In this document: in pieces, positions 1 through 8,562 of the stretch
Layout of the letters: every line of letters starts with the position of its first letter
Position numbering within the stretch: the stretch's first letter is position 1
DNA from: Salinibacterium sp. NG253
Lineage (GTDB): Bacteria > Actinomycetota > Actinomycetes > Actinomycetales > Microbacteriaceae
Reading direction: 5' to 3'
Assembly (NCBI RefSeq): GCF_015864945.1
Contig: NZ_JADYWF010000001.1
Coordinates: forward strand, 496,378 to 560,377
DNA length: 64,000 nucleotides
The notes under the pieces: generated by a model
Told to the model about the DNA's origin: nothing
Databases searched by the model: none
Seen by the model: the letters and a program-made list of their open reading frames with translations, nothing else
Program-made: the position numbers and the translations under genes

Positions 1-438
1 AAAGCCCGCCAGGATTTCGCGCTGAAGGCCAAACATTTCTTTTTCTTCTTCTGGCTCGGCGTGATCGAAGCCGAGCAAGTGAAGCAGACCGTGAGTCGTC
101 AGCAGAAGCATTTCGTCCAGCGGCGAATGGCCGGCAGTTTCGGCTTGGGAGAGCGCGACTTGCGGGCACACGACGATATCGCCGAGTAATCCAGCAGGCG
201 TCTGGCGGTCTTCCGTGCCGGGGCGCAGTTCGTCCATGGGGAAGCTCAAGACGTCGGTGGGGCCCGGCTCGTCCATCCACTGCACGTGAAGCTGTTCCAT
301 GGCGGCCTCGTCGACGAAGACTATGCCGAGCTCGGCATCCGGATGCACGTGAAGCTGGTCGAGAGCAAAAGTGCAGAGGCGCTGGAAGGCGTGCTCGTCG
401 ACATCGACGCCCGACTCGTTGTTGATTTCGATCGACAC
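1..438 (-). CDS. ybeY: Endoribonuclease YbeY (partial, 3' end outside window)
   Basis: YbeY is a metal-dependent RNase/rRNA maturation factor needed for 16S rRNA 3'-end processing and 70S quality control. I read 146 codons without a stop from a GTG at 438 to the window edge, so the C-terminus is missing. The family metal-binding signature is visible as THGLLHLLGFDH (three His in H-x3-H-x5-H spacing) near residue 117-128. The start follows the phoH stop codon (440-442) by one base, so it is translationally coupled to phoH as in most bacteria. Identity is secure; only the extreme C-terminus cannot be judged. Confidence 0.95.
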   Translation of the reverse strand, partial: MSIEINNESGVDVDEHAFQRLCTFALDQLHVHPDAELGIVFVDEAAMEQLHVQWMDEPGPTDVLSFPMDELRPGTEDRQTPAGLLGDIVVCPQVALSQAETAGHSPLDEMLLLTTHGLLHLLGFDHAEPEEEKEMFGLQREILAGF

Positions 439-439
439 G

Positions 440-1489
440 CTAGCGTCCCTCGTGGTTGCGGCTGCGTTTCGGCGACCGATTTTTGCGGTTGTATTCGTCA
501 CGCTGCTTTTCAGCGTCATAGGTTGTATAGGCATCCACAATTTGACCGACGAGGCTGTGTCGAACCACATCGGCACTCGTCAGCTCAGCGAAGTGGATAT
601 CGTCGATGTCTCGAAGCACGTTCGAGACGAGTTTAAGCCCACTTGCTCCCTCGGGCAGGTCGACCTGAGTGATGTCGCCAGTGATCACCATCTGGGAATC
701 GAAGCCGAGGCGCGTGAGGAACATCTTCATTTGTTCTGGCGTGGTGTTCTGAGCTTCATCAAGAACGACAAACGAGTTGTTGAGGGTACGACCGCGCATA
801 TAAGCGAGCGGGGCAACCTCAACGGTGCCGGCCGCCAGCAACTTAGGCACAAGTTCGGGATCCATCATGTCGTTGAGCGCGTCGTAGAGCGGACGCAGAT
901 ACGGGTCGATCTTGTCGGTCAAAGAACCGGGCAAGAATCCCAAACGCTCCCCCGCCTCAATGGCAGGTCGGCTCAGGATGATGCGGTCAACTTCTTTGCG
1001 CTGCAACGCCTGCACGGCCTTGGCCATCGCCAAGTACGTTTTACCGGTGCCGGCGGGGCCAATTCCAAACACGATCGTGTTGTTGTCCATCGCATCGACA
1101 TACTGCGACTGACCGAGTGTTTTCGGTCGAATCGCTTTACCGCGTGCCGTGAGAATTGTTTGACCGAGGAGCGTTTTCGGGCTGCCCTGGTTCTTTCGCA
1201 AGATGCGCGCCGAGGAGTCAACCTCGATCTCGCCCAAGTCGTGTCCACCGCGCACCATCGTGACCAATTCATCGACGAGTTCTTGAGCAGATTCCACCGA
1301 TGCCGGTGGACCACTCAGAGTGATTTCGTTGCCGCGGACATGCATTTCAACGTCGGAGAATTTGCTCTCCACCACACGCAGCAGGCGGTCTTGGGGGCCA
1401 AGCAGTCGCACCATGGCGACACCATCTACTTCGATCGAGACGCTGACGCGCTCTGTGGAACGTTCGGACTCAGAGTCACTAGTGACCAA
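440..1489 (-). CDS. phoH: PhoH family ATPase
   Basis: PhoH-like P-loop NTPase, usually found beside ybeY and thought to act with it in RNA metabolism. The Walker A is GPAGTGKT and the Walker B is VVLDEAQN, with the N-terminal KH-like region before them. I chose a TTG at 1489 because a strong AGGAAGG sits five bases upstream and the protein then begins close to the family's usual N-terminus (349 aa). An upstream ATG at 1522 in the same frame would overlap the HIT gene by 44 bases and has no better ribosome site. The reading frame overlaps the end of the HIT gene by 11 bases, which indicates one operon with it. Biochemical role in Actinobacteria is not settled. Confidence 0.93.
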   Translation of the reverse strand: MVTSDSESERSTERVSVSIEVDGVAMVRLLGPQDRLLRVVESKFSDVEMHVRGNEITLSGPPASVESAQELVDELVTMVRGGHDLGEIEVDSSARILRKNQGSPKTLLGQTILTARGKAIRPKTLGQSQYVDAMDNNTIVFGIGPAGTGKTYLAMAKAVQALQRKEVDRIILSRPAIEAGERLGFLPGSLTDKIDPYLRPLYDALNDMMDPELVPKLLAAGTVEVAPLAYMRGRTLNNSFVVLDEAQNTTPEQMKMFLTRLGFDSQMVITGDITQVDLPEGASGLKLVSNVLRDIDDIHFAELTSADVVRHSLVGQIVDAYTTYDAEKQRDEYNRKNRSPKRSRNHEGR

Positions 1490-1829
1490 GGGTGCCTTCC
1501 TCGAGGTTTCCACCGAGCACATGAGCGTGCACATGGAAAACAGTTTGACCAGCGTTTTCGCCGGTATTGAAAATCAGTCTGTACTGTCCGCCTGCGTAAT
1601 CGTCGGCAAGCTTCTGCGCCACCGCGACGATGTCGGCCAAGAGTGCAGGGTTGCCTGCAGCAAGTTCTGTCACATTGGCGAACTCTTCAGTCTTCGGCAC
1701 GATCAGCAGGTGCACGGGCGCCTTCGGGGCGATGTCGCGAAATGCGATCACCGAATCTGACTCGAAGACAATATCGGCGGGAATTTCGCGAGCAATGATC
1801 TTCGTGAAGATCGAGGGGGAATCAGACAT
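1479..1829 (-). CDS. HIT family protein (histidine triad nucleotide hydrolase)
   Basis: A 116-residue HIT protein, likely a purine nucleoside phosphoramidase of the Hint type. The histidine triad is HVHAHVLGG close to the C-terminus, and the length matches Hint proteins. The ATG at 1829 has no Shine-Dalgarno but is preceded by TAGGCT and exactly six bases, so it may also be read from its own leaderless transcript in addition to read-through from rsmE. It lies between rsmE (17-base gap) and phoH (11-base overlap). The natural substrate is unknown. Confidence 0.93.
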   Translation of the reverse strand: MSDSPSIFTKIIAREIPADIVFESDSVIAFRDIAPKAPVHLLIVPKTEEFANVTELAAGNPALLADIVAVAQKLADDYAGGQYRLIFNTGENAGQTVFHVHAHVLGGNLEEGTLGH

Positions 1830-1846
1830 GTCTCTAGCCTAAACCT

Positions 1847-2578
1847 CTAGCTCCAACGGCCAAGCTTGACGTTCAAAGCCGCCAACGCTGCAGGGCCTGC
1901 TGTTGAGGTACGCAACACTTCACTGCCCAGCCGAATCATGGATGCACCGGCCGCTGTCAGGAGCGCTAGCTCGTGATCCGCGACGCCACCCTCCGGCCCC
2001 ACAACCACAACGATGTCGCGGTCGTCAACCTCAAGCTCTGCGAGCGTCTCCGTGGCTGTGGGCTCGAGCACGAGCATCCGCGTCGTTGACGCAAATGCCG
2101 CCAATTGCTTTGTCGTCACAAGATCGAGCACGTCAGGAAGCCACGTGCGCAACGACTGCTTGCTCGCTTCGCGCACAATTGCTGCCCAGCGGTCGCGCCC
2201 CTTGGCAACTTTGGGGCCCTGCCACCGCGAAATACTGCGTGCGGCCGACCACGGAATCACGCCATCGACGCCGAGCTCAGTGGCCACTTGCACCGCGAGC
2301 TCATCACGGTCGGCCTTGGCAAGAGCCTGGGCGAGGAATACCGCGGGGGTGCGCCGGGGCGACTGCTGCACTTCGGCAACCTCAATCGTGAGTTGCGTGT
2401 GTTCTGCCGTGACAACCGGCCCCGAGACCACAAGACCCGCACCGTTGCTGATGGCAATGACTTCGCCAACTTTCAACCGTGAAACGGTAACCGCATGGCG
2501 CGCTTCGGCGTTGCCGAGCGAAACGGCATCGCCGACACTCGCGTCACCGAGCTCCTCATCGATATAGAGGTGAGCCAC
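1847..2578 (-). CDS. rsmE: 16S rRNA m3U1498 methyltransferase RsmE
   Basis: RsmE methylates N3 of U1498 in 16S rRNA using SAM, with a SPOUT trefoil-knot fold. The knot motifs are visible near the C-terminus: VVVGPEGGVADHE and RLGSEVLRTSTAGPAALAAL. Length is 243 aa, as usual. The GTG start at 2578 lies six bases after the dnaJ stop (2585), so translation is probably coupled to dnaJ; dnaJ-rsmE is a common pair in Actinobacteria. No unusual features. Confidence 0.95.
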   Translation of the reverse strand: MAHLYIDEELGDASVGDAVSLGNAEARHAVTVSRLKVGEVIAISNGAGLVVSGPVVTAEHTQLTIEVAEVQQSPRRTPAVFLAQALAKADRDELAVQVATELGVDGVIPWSAARSISRWQGPKVAKGRDRWAAIVREASKQSLRTWLPDVLDLVTTKQLAAFASTTRMLVLEPTATETLAELEVDDRDIVVVVGPEGGVADHELALLTAAGASMIRLGSEVLRTSTAGPAALAALNVKLGRWS

Positions 2579-2584
2579 GGCGGC

Positions 2585-3685
2585 CTAGAGGAACCGGTCG
2601 CGGAGCTTTGCAAACAAGCCCTGCTGGAACTCAGCAAAGTGCGGTTGCTTGCTCTTGCGTACGGCAGCCAGCTGCTTGAACAAGGTCTGCTCGGCGCCGC
2701 TGAGCTTGGTCGGAGTGACCACTTGGATGCCCAGTCGCAAGTCACCACGGCCACCACCGCGAAGGGCCGTGATTCCACGATCCCTGACGGTAAGAACTTC
2801 GCCGCTCTGTGTTCCCGGCTTGATCTGCACCTCAACTTCACCGTCAAGCCCGTCAAGCATGACCGTGGTGCCCATGATCGCATCGATCATCTGCACCTCA
2901 ACGGTCGCGAGCAAGTCGTCGTCAGAGCGGCTGAAAATGTCGTGATGGCGAACCTTGATCTCCAAGAACAAGTCACCGTGCGGTCCACCAGCGGGGCCAA
3001 CTTCGCCTTGACCGGGCATCTGCAAACGTAGACCCGTCTCAACACCGGCGGGAATATCGACCGAGATCGTGCGCTGAGCCCGAACGCGGCCCTGGCCTGC
3101 ACACGTCGCGCACGGGTTCACAATGATGTTTCCGTAGCCGCGGCACGTGCCACAGGGGCTTGACGTCATGACGTTGCCGAGAAGGCTGCGCACCTGACGC
3201 TGGATCTGGCCGCTGCCCTGACAAATATCACAACGAATTGGCGATGTTCCGGGAGCCGTGCAGCTGCCCTCACACGTTTCGCAGAGCTCAGCAGTGTTGA
3301 CCTCGATGTCGCGCGTGACGCCGAACATCGTGTCTTTCAGGCTCACCTCAACGCGGAGTAGCGCATCCTGGCCACGCTCACGGCGCGAACGAGGACCAGC
3401 GGTTTGGCCGCCACCCCCGCCACCAAAGAATGTTTCGAAAATGTCGCCGAACCCGAAGTTGGCTCCGCCGAATCCACCACCGCTGCCACCCATGTCGTAC
3501 TGCTGGCGCTGCTGCGGATCGCTCAACACGTCATACGCGTGAGTTACCGACTTGAAGCGTTCCGACGCATCCGCGCTCGGATTCACGTCGGGGTGCAGCT
3601 CGCGAGCGAGCCGGCGGTATGCCTTCTTGATTTCTTCCGGTGTCGCTTCGCGCGCAACGCCGAGGGCTTCGTAGTGATCTGCCAA
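2585..3685 (-). CDS. dnaJ: Chaperone protein DnaJ (type I)
   Basis: Hsp40 co-chaperone that stimulates DnaK ATPase. The 366 aa protein has a J domain (residues 1-65, HPD at 31-33), a Gly/Phe-rich linker ending about residue 100, four zinc-centre repeats ([32 protein letters not shown]) and two C-terminal beta domains. The first zinc repeat ends in Cys where the consensus has Gly. The start is a TTG at 3685 with AAGGAG eleven bases upstream. It follows hrcA by 23 bases, so it is the hrcA-linked dnaJ copy under CIRCE control rather than the dnaK-grpE-linked one; dnaK is not in the window. Confidence 0.97.
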   Translation of the reverse strand: MADHYEALGVAREATPEEIKKAYRRLARELHPDVNPSADASERFKSVTHAYDVLSDPQQRQQYDMGGSGGGFGGANFGFGDIFETFFGGGGGGQTAGPRSRRERGQDALLRVEVSLKDTMFGVTRDIEVNTAELCETCEGSCTAPGTSPIRCDICQGSGQIQRQVRSLLGNVMTSSPCGTCRGYGNIIVNPCATCAGQGRVRAQRTISVDIPAGVETGLRLQMPGQGEVGPAGGPHGDLFLEIKVRHHDIFSRSDDDLLATVEVQMIDAIMGTTVMLDGLDGEVEVQIKPGTQSGEVLTVRDRGITALRGGGRGDLRLGIQVVTPTKLSGAEQTLFKQLAAVRKSKQPHFAEFQQGLFAKLRDRFL

Positions 3686-3708
3686 AGTTCCGATTGCTCC
3701 TTACGAGC

Positions 3709-4731
3709 TCAGTTGTCTTCCAAAAGTCGTGACAGGTACCGCGCTACCGCGCGAACCGCTGCCATGTTGTTCGAATAGTCCATGCGTGTTGGGCCAAGCA
3801 CTCCCAGCCGCGAAAGTCCGCCGCCGGAGGAGGAATACCCTCCTGTGACGACCGATGTCTCTTCTAATCCAAATTCTGCGTTCTCTCGCCCGATGCGAGT
3901 AGAAACGGATCCATTTGCTACTTCCATCTCCCCAAAGAGGCGCAACAACGTTACTTGCTCTTCTATTGCCTCGAGTACAGGAAAAATGCTGCCGGTAAAG
4001 TCTTGCTCGGTTCGTGCAAGATTTGCTGTGCCAGCCAAAACGAGCTTGTCGGCACGGTTAGCCAACACCTGTTCCACCAAACTCGAGGTCACTAAAGCGA
4101 CAAAAGGCCGACGTTCAACAGGAAAAACCTCAACGAAACTGGCAAGTCGCTCAGCAGCCTCGGGCAATGACTGCCCGTTGAGAGCCGAGTTGAGTTTCGC
4201 CCGCAATTCGCCCAAGAACACATCATCGAGCGCCTCTGGGAGATCAATAAGTCGCTGCTCTACCCGACCAGCGTCGGTGATAAACACCGTCATGATCCGC
4301 GTCGCTGTGAGCGGAACTAGCTCCACATGGCGCACCCTGGCCGTTGCCAGCGATGGGTACTGCACGAGTGCGACACTGTTGGTGAGCTGCGACAGCAGGC
4401 GAACTGACCGCGCGAGCACGTCATCCAGATCGTCGGCTTGGCCGAGGAACGACTCGATTGCTTGACGCTGCGCACTCGTAAGAGGTCGCAAGTCAGCCAG
4501 TTGGTCGACAAACATGCGGTAGCCCTTATCGGTGGGCACACGCCCCGACGAGGTATGCGGCGCCGTAATAAGTTCTTCGTCTTCGAGCAAAACCATGTCG
4601 TTGCGAATCGTCGCGGCTGACACTCCAAAAGAATGACGTTCAACGATCGATTTAGAACCGACAGGCTCGCGCGTAGCAACGTAGTCCTGCACGATGACTC
4701 GAAGCACGTCAAGTCCGCGGGCGGAAACCAT
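3709..4731 (-). CDS. hrcA: Heat-inducible transcription repressor HrcA
   Basis: HrcA represses class I heat-shock genes by binding CIRCE, and needs GroEL to stay active. The N-terminal winged-helix region (about residues 1-75) carries VGSKSIVERHSFGVSAATIRND, shown here in part as the SAATIRND recognition helix, and the rest matches the HrcA domain. I chose the ATG at 4731 (340 aa, MVSARGLDVL); a GTG at 4743 is in frame but sits on top of the AGGAAAGG ribosome site. A CIRCE-like operator lies 22 bases upstream, so autoregulation is expected. First gene of hrcA-dnaJ-rsmE-HIT-phoH-ybeY. Confidence 0.96.
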   Translation of the reverse strand: MVSARGLDVLRVIVQDYVATREPVGSKSIVERHSFGVSAATIRNDMVLLEDEELITAPHTSSGRVPTDKGYRMFVDQLADLRPLTSAQRQAIESFLGQADDLDDVLARSVRLLSQLTNSVALVQYPSLATARVRHVELVPLTATRIMTVFITDAGRVEQRLIDLPEALDDVFLGELRAKLNSALNGQSLPEAAERLASFVEVFPVERRPFVALVTSSLVEQVLANRADKLVLAGTANLARTEQDFTGSIFPVLEAIEEQVTLLRLFGEMEVANGSVSTRIGRENAEFGLEETSVVTGGYSSSGGGLSRLGVLGPTRMDYSNNMAAVRAVARYLSRLLEDN

Positions 4732-4752
4732 GCCACCACCCACCTTTCCTGA

Positions 4753-4779
4753 TTGGCACTCAATCCGTTCGACTGCCAA
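4753..4779 (-). promoter_or_regulatory. CIRCE operator upstream of hrcA
   Basis: TTGGCACTC, nine bases, GACTGCCAA on the plus strand: an inverted repeat with the exact 9-9-9 geometry of CIRCE (consensus TTAGCACTC-N9-GAGTGCTAA) and one mismatch between the arms. A minus-strand -10 box TAAGAT (4784-4779) touches the outer arm, placing the predicted transcript start inside the operator, as expected for HrcA repression. Confidence 0.88.
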
Positions 4780-4942
4780 TCTTACTCGACACACCGCGAC
4801 ACACCCGTTGCACCGCGCGAGTCATACCGCTAGCGTGTCTTTGTACTTGAGCGCTACCTTTTTGTGGAAATGCTCAGGTGTGACACCGAGCACTTTGATG
4901 AAACCCGGGAAGTTCCCTCGTTCACCTGAAAGGCACGAACAC

Positions 4943-5311
4943 ATGACTGACGCAAATCCGCAGCCCGCAGCACCCCAGCCGGCCGCACAACTGACCGCTA
5001 CCGAGGACAACCAGTGGGCATCATTCGCTCACTTGGGCGGAATCATCGGCTTCCTTCCCTCGCTGATCATCTGGTTGGTCTTCAAGGACCGCGGTGCTTT
5101 CACTAACACCGAAGCCAAAGAAGCACTGAACTTCCAGATCACGATGGCAATCGCCTACATCATCTCGAACATCCTCACGGTTGTAGTTATCGGTGCAATC
5201 TTGCTCCCGATCGTCTTCATCGTGTCGGTAGTCTTCTCGATCATCGGCTTCACCAAGGCGAAGGACGGCACGAACTACCGTTACCCCTTCGCACTGCGCC
5301 TCATCAAGTAG
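4943..5311 (+). CDS. DUF4870 domain membrane protein
   Basis: A 122 aa protein of the DUF4870 (Tic20-like) family: a Pro/Ala-rich N-terminus, then three predicted membrane helices (LGGIIGFLPSLIIWLVF, a central stretch around ITMAIAYIISNILTVVVIG and a third at IVFIVSVVFSIIGF). The conserved NFQITMAIAY motif is shared with its downstream paralogue at 5437. I chose the ATG at 4943, which opens the conserved domain directly and has AAAGG ten bases upstream; longer in-frame starts run back into the hrcA promoter. Function unknown. Confidence 0.88.
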   Translation: MTDANPQPAAPQPAAQLTATEDNQWASFAHLGGIIGFLPSLIIWLVFKDRGAFTNTEAKEALNFQITMAIAYIISNILTVVVIGAILLPIVFIVSVVFSIIGFTKAKDGTNYRYPFALRLIK

Positions 5312-5359
5312 GGTCTTCTTCGCAGTAATGACCCACATCGGCTAGACCGAACGGGTTTC

Positions 5360-5396
5360 GCCCCGAGAGCTTCGGCTCTCGGGGCTTTCTTGTTTT
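5360..5396 (+). terminator. Rho-independent terminator after first DUF4870 gene
   Basis: Perfect 11-bp stem GCCCCGAGAGC with a TTCG tetraloop (5360-5385), followed by TTTCTTGTTTT. Lies 49 bases after the stop of the 4943-5311 gene. Confidence 0.92.
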
Positions 5397-5436
5397 CTGA
5401 TGCACGCTTTGAGCCAATGCAGGGTTTAATGGAGTC

Positions 5437-5811
5437 ATGTCAGATTCCACACCACCACCCACCTCGCCGTACGCACCGATCCAACCGATGAGTCCGAGCG
5501 ACGAGAAGCTCTGGTCGACGCTCATCCACATCGGCGGAATCTTCTTCAGCTTCATTCCCGCTCTTATCGGGTACCTCGTGCTCAAGGACCGCGGACCGTT
5601 CGTGCGTGCTCACACTCGCACCGCACTTAACTTCCAGATCACGATGGCGATCGCTTACGCGATCGGTGTCGTCCTCACCACGATCTTCATCGGCCTCTTC
5701 TTGATGATCGGTGTCGGCATCGTGATCATCATCTTCAGCATCATCGCCGCCGTCGCCGCCAACAAGGGCGAGGCCTACAAGTACCCGCTCACCATCGAGT
5801 TCATCAAGTAA
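5437..5811 (+). CDS. DUF4870 domain membrane protein (paralogue)
   Basis: A 124 aa DUF4870 protein with the same architecture as the gene at 4943: short Pro-rich N-terminus, IHIGGIFFSFIPALIGYLVL helix, LNFQITMAIAYAIG helix and a C-terminal VGIVIIIFSIIAAVAA helix. The two proteins share long identical pieces (for example NFQITMAIAYAI/NFQITMAIAYII), so this is a tandem duplication. It is separated from the first copy by a strong terminator and therefore has its own promoter; TTTAAT lies six bases before the ATG. Function unknown. Confidence 0.88.
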   Translation: MSDSTPPPTSPYAPIQPMSPSDEKLWSTLIHIGGIFFSFIPALIGYLVLKDRGPFVRAHTRTALNFQITMAIAYAIGVVLTTIFIGLFLMIGVGIVIIIFSIIAAVAANKGEAYKYPLTIEFIK

Positions 5812-5842
5812 CTCCACGGTACCGACCTCACACGGTTTCGCT

Positions 5843-7093
5843 CTAGATAGGGGCGTCTGCTAGCAATCGCCGCACTACGGCATCCGCTAGCAGGCGCCCC
5901 TTGAGCGTGAGATTGATGGTTCCGCCGATCGCGGCCCGGGCATCCACGAGTTCATCCGCGATGAGGCCGGCAACCGCCGTGCGGCCGTCTGCATCGAGCG
6001 TCGCAGTGCTCAGACCGTTCCGAACGCGCGCCCGCAAGAGCACGTGCTCAAGATATTTGCTCGAGTCAGCGAGTGTTTCCCGCCCCGCGCCAGGTGAATG
6101 ACCCGCCGCGATGCGATCCGCATACGCCGCCGGATGCTTGACATTCCACCAGCGCACACCACCAACGTGGCTGTGGGCTCCGGGGCCAACACCCCACCAG
6201 TCATTGCCTAACCAGTAACCGAGGTTGTGACGGCTTGCGTGACTGATCTCGGGATTCTCGTCGCGCTTGGCCCAGTTGCTGACCTCGTACCAGTCGTAAC
6301 CTGCCGCAGCGAGCTTCGCGTCAGCCAGCTCGTACATGTCGGCCTGCAGGTCATCGTCGACCGGGGCAACATCCCCACGCTTGATCTGCGCGGCCAGCTT
6401 CGTACCGGTCTCGATAATGAGCGCGTAGGCAGAAATGTGGTCGGGATTCTGAGCAATCGCATAGTCAAGCGAGCGCTCCCAATCGGCCAGTGACTCCCCC
6501 GGTGTTCCATAAATGAGGTCGAGGCTGACATCCAAACCAACATCGCGCGCCCACTCGACAACGAACGGCACGCGCTCGGGATCGTGGGTGCGTTCTAGCG
6601 TGGCCAACACATGGGGCACCGCGGACTGCATGCCGAACGACACTCGCGTAAAGCCAGCCTCTTTGAGCGCGAGAAGGTAATCGCGGTCAACAGAGTCGGG
6701 ATTTGCCTCTGTCGTGACTTCAACATCCGGCATAAAGCCCCACGTATCGCGTGCGGCGGCGAGCATGCGAGTCAGATCAGACACGGGCAGCAAGGTTGGG
6801 GTACCGCCGCCGAAGAAGACTGTGGAAGCCTTGCGCGGTGCAACGCCCGCTTGGGTGAGAACCGCGGATGCCTGCTCGATTTCAGCGATCGCTTCGGTCG
6901 CGTAGTCAGAGCGCTTCGCCCCGCGCAATTCTTCACCCGTATACGTGTTGAAGTCGCAGTACCCGCAACGAACCCGGCAGAACGGCACGTGAATGTACAC
7001 GCTCCAATCCCGGTTCGCAGAGTTAACCGCGACACTCGCGGGCAGCGCTCCGTCGAGAGGAGCAGGATCAGCAATTGGCAACGCACCTGGCAC
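5843..7093 (-). CDS. hemW: Radical SAM heme chaperone HemW
   Basis: HemW (formerly annotated as oxygen-independent coproporphyrinogen III oxidase) binds heme and a 4Fe-4S cluster. The 416 aa protein has the radical SAM motif C-x3-C-x2-C at residues 39-46 (CRVRCGYC) and the HemW-type continuation FNTY; the CxxC...Cys extra residue of true HemN is absent. The GTG at 7093 is preceded by AAGGGG at good distance. It is transcribed convergently with the DUF4870 gene and divergently from the HAD gene. In most bacteria hemW follows lepA; here they are separated by two genes. Confidence 0.92.
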   Translation of the reverse strand: MPGALPIADPAPLDGALPASVAVNSANRDWSVYIHVPFCRVRCGYCDFNTYTGEELRGAKRSDYATEAIAEIEQASAVLTQAGVAPRKASTVFFGGGTPTLLPVSDLTRMLAAARDTWGFMPDVEVTTEANPDSVDRDYLLALKEAGFTRVSFGMQSAVPHVLATLERTHDPERVPFVVEWARDVGLDVSLDLIYGTPGESLADWERSLDYAIAQNPDHISAYALIIETGTKLAAQIKRGDVAPVDDDLQADMYELADAKLAAAGYDWYEVSNWAKRDENPEISHASRHNLGYWLGNDWWGVGPGAHSHVGGVRWWNVKHPAAYADRIAAGHSPGAGRETLADSSKYLEHVLLRARVRNGLSTATLDADGRTAVAGLIADELVDARAAIGGTINLTLKGRLLADAVVRRLLADAPI

Positions 7094-7191
7094 GAACTAA
7101 TCCCCTTAACAAACGGTGAAGAAAGCGTGCCAGAACTATGACGAGCGGGCACACGTCAATTGTGTCACCTCGGACATGGGAGCATGGATGC

Positions 7192-7869
7192 GTGACTATG
7201 CACATCCTGTGGGACATCGACGGAACGCTCATCCACAATTCGACAGACGGCGCTGCGGTGTACCTCGACGCATTCACCCGTGTCACTGGTGGCGCGCCAC
7301 AGAAGCTCATTACGAATCCCCACGGCAAGACCGAAGGACAGATCCTCACCGACCTGCTCGTGCTCAACGGGCATCCTGCCGCTCTGCTCGAGGATGTCCT
7401 CGCCGAGCTCGACATTCGCACTCAAGCGCTGCACGACAACGGCTATGTGCGCTCCGCGGTTGCCGGAGGGCAACACGCCCTTGTCGCCGCTACCGACCGC
7501 CGCTGGACAAACGCGCTGCTCACCGGCAACGGACTTCAGCATTCTCGCGTCAAACTCGTCGCGGCGGGCTACGCAGCCGAAGACTTCAACTGGAAGAACT
7601 CGTTCTTCGGTGATCGGTCACCCGACCGCCACCACCTCACGTCCCTCGTGGCGACCGTGCTCGGAGACCAGCCCAGCGTGATCGTCGGAGACACCCCGAA
7701 TGATGGCCTCGCCGCCGATTCGGCGAAGATCCCGTTTATTGCGGTAGCGACCGGCGCCTACAGCGTCGCTGACCTGCGCGAAACCAGTGCGCTCGTTGTG
7801 GTCGAGAACCTTGAGATCGGCCTCGACGATGTGCTCGAGGCAATCGACCGGCTAGCGACGCGCGGCTAA
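7192..7869 (+). CDS. HAD family hydrolase (phosphatase-like)
   Basis: A 225 aa haloacid dehalogenase superfamily protein. Motif I is WDIDGTLI (nucleophile Asp at residue 8 and acid/base Asp at 10), motif III/IV is VIVGDTPND near residue 165, so a phosphatase is likely, of the phosphoglycolate phosphatase-like group with a helical cap between. I chose the GTG at 7192, nine bases after GGGAG; the ATG two codons later is the alternative. Substrate cannot be read from sequence. Confidence 0.85.
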   Translation: MTMHILWDIDGTLIHNSTDGAAVYLDAFTRVTGGAPQKLITNPHGKTEGQILTDLLVLNGHPAALLEDVLAELDIRTQALHDNGYVRSAVAGGQHALVAATDRRWTNALLTGNGLQHSRVKLVAAGYAAEDFNWKNSFFGDRSPDRHHLTSLVATVLGDQPSVIVGDTPNDGLAADSAKIPFIAVATGAYSVADLRETSALVVVENLEIGLDDVLEAIDRLATRG

Positions 7870-7870
7870 C

Positions 7871-7895
7871 AGCGCGCGAGGCAGCGTTGCGCGCT
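7871..7895. terminator. Possible hairpin between convergent HAD and DUF1990 genes
   Basis: AGCGCGC, eleven bases, GCGCGCT. It lies directly after the HAD stop codon and before the end of the convergent gene. There is no T-run, so terminator activity is only a suggestion. Confidence 0.35.
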
Positions 7896-7919
7896 AATCG
7901 TGCGCGTAGGCAACGAGAG

Positions 7920-8558
7920 CTACTCTGCAGGCTCGATGGGAGCAGCGCCACCGTGCTCACCCGGCAGGCTCGCGGGAATTGCTCCAGCGAGAGCGCGCAG
8001 GTAGCGGCTCACCACGAGGTACTGAAAGATCCGCAAAGCGGGCGAGAGCAACATCCACTTGAATGATGCCGGCCGCGAGAATGATCGCACCGTCATCCAC
8101 ACCGAGTTGTCGTCACGGCGTTCGATCATGAACGACTCTTCGCCGCGCAGCGGATGCCCCTCGAGCGTTCCGTAAGCGAAGCCGGCAACCGTGGGGTCAT
8201 CAACGACATACACAACACGCACTGGTTCGTGCGCCGTGTAGCGGCCGCGGCCCACCGACAGCACGATCGTGTCGCCGGGGCGCACGAAAGGATGATCTGC
8301 GCTATCGGCAGAAAGGTCCTGCAGTTCGCCATGCGGATCGCGGGGCAACAAAGTGACACCGAAACCGCTGCGACGCTTCACACCCCAGGTAAGAATCTGC
8401 TCGCGAGCAAAAGCCCAACGCTGTTCACCATGCCCAATGCGGGCACTTCGCTGCACGCGGCGGAAACCTGCGGGAGGAAGCACCGTGAAAGTGCTGCCGC
8501 GCGTAGCACCGACCGCCCCGTACGTGACGGGAGCATTGGGGTAGGTGCGGGCATCCAT
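7920..8558 (-). CDS. DUF1990 family protein
   Basis: A 212 aa protein of the DUF1990 family (a plant and actinobacterial family of unknown function related to lipid-binding-like folds). Typical features are the N-terminal YGAVGAT segment, GHGEQRWAFAREQILTWGVKRRSG, and GTLEGHPLRGEESFMIERRDD in the middle. I chose the ATG at 8558, five bases after the lepA stop; a longer frame into lepA adds unrelated residues. It is almost certainly co-transcribed with lepA. No catalytic motif is evident. Confidence 0.85.
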   Translation of the reverse strand: MDARTYPNAPVTYGAVGATRGSTFTVLPPAGFRRVQRSARIGHGEQRWAFAREQILTWGVKRRSGFGVTLLPRDPHGELQDLSADSADHPFVRPGDTIVLSVGRGRYTAHEPVRVVYVVDDPTVAGFAYGTLEGHPLRGEESFMIERRDDNSVWMTVRSFSRPASFKWMLLSPALRIFQYLVVSRYLRALAGAIPASLPGEHGGAAPIEPAE

Positions 8559-8562
8559 AGGC

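Noticed and set aside
371-1570. Long plus-strand open frame of about 400 codons antisense to phoH
   Set aside because: It lies in the complementary frame of a well supported phoH/ybeY pair; its sequence is His/Arg-rich and matches no family. High-GC genomes give long antisense frames.
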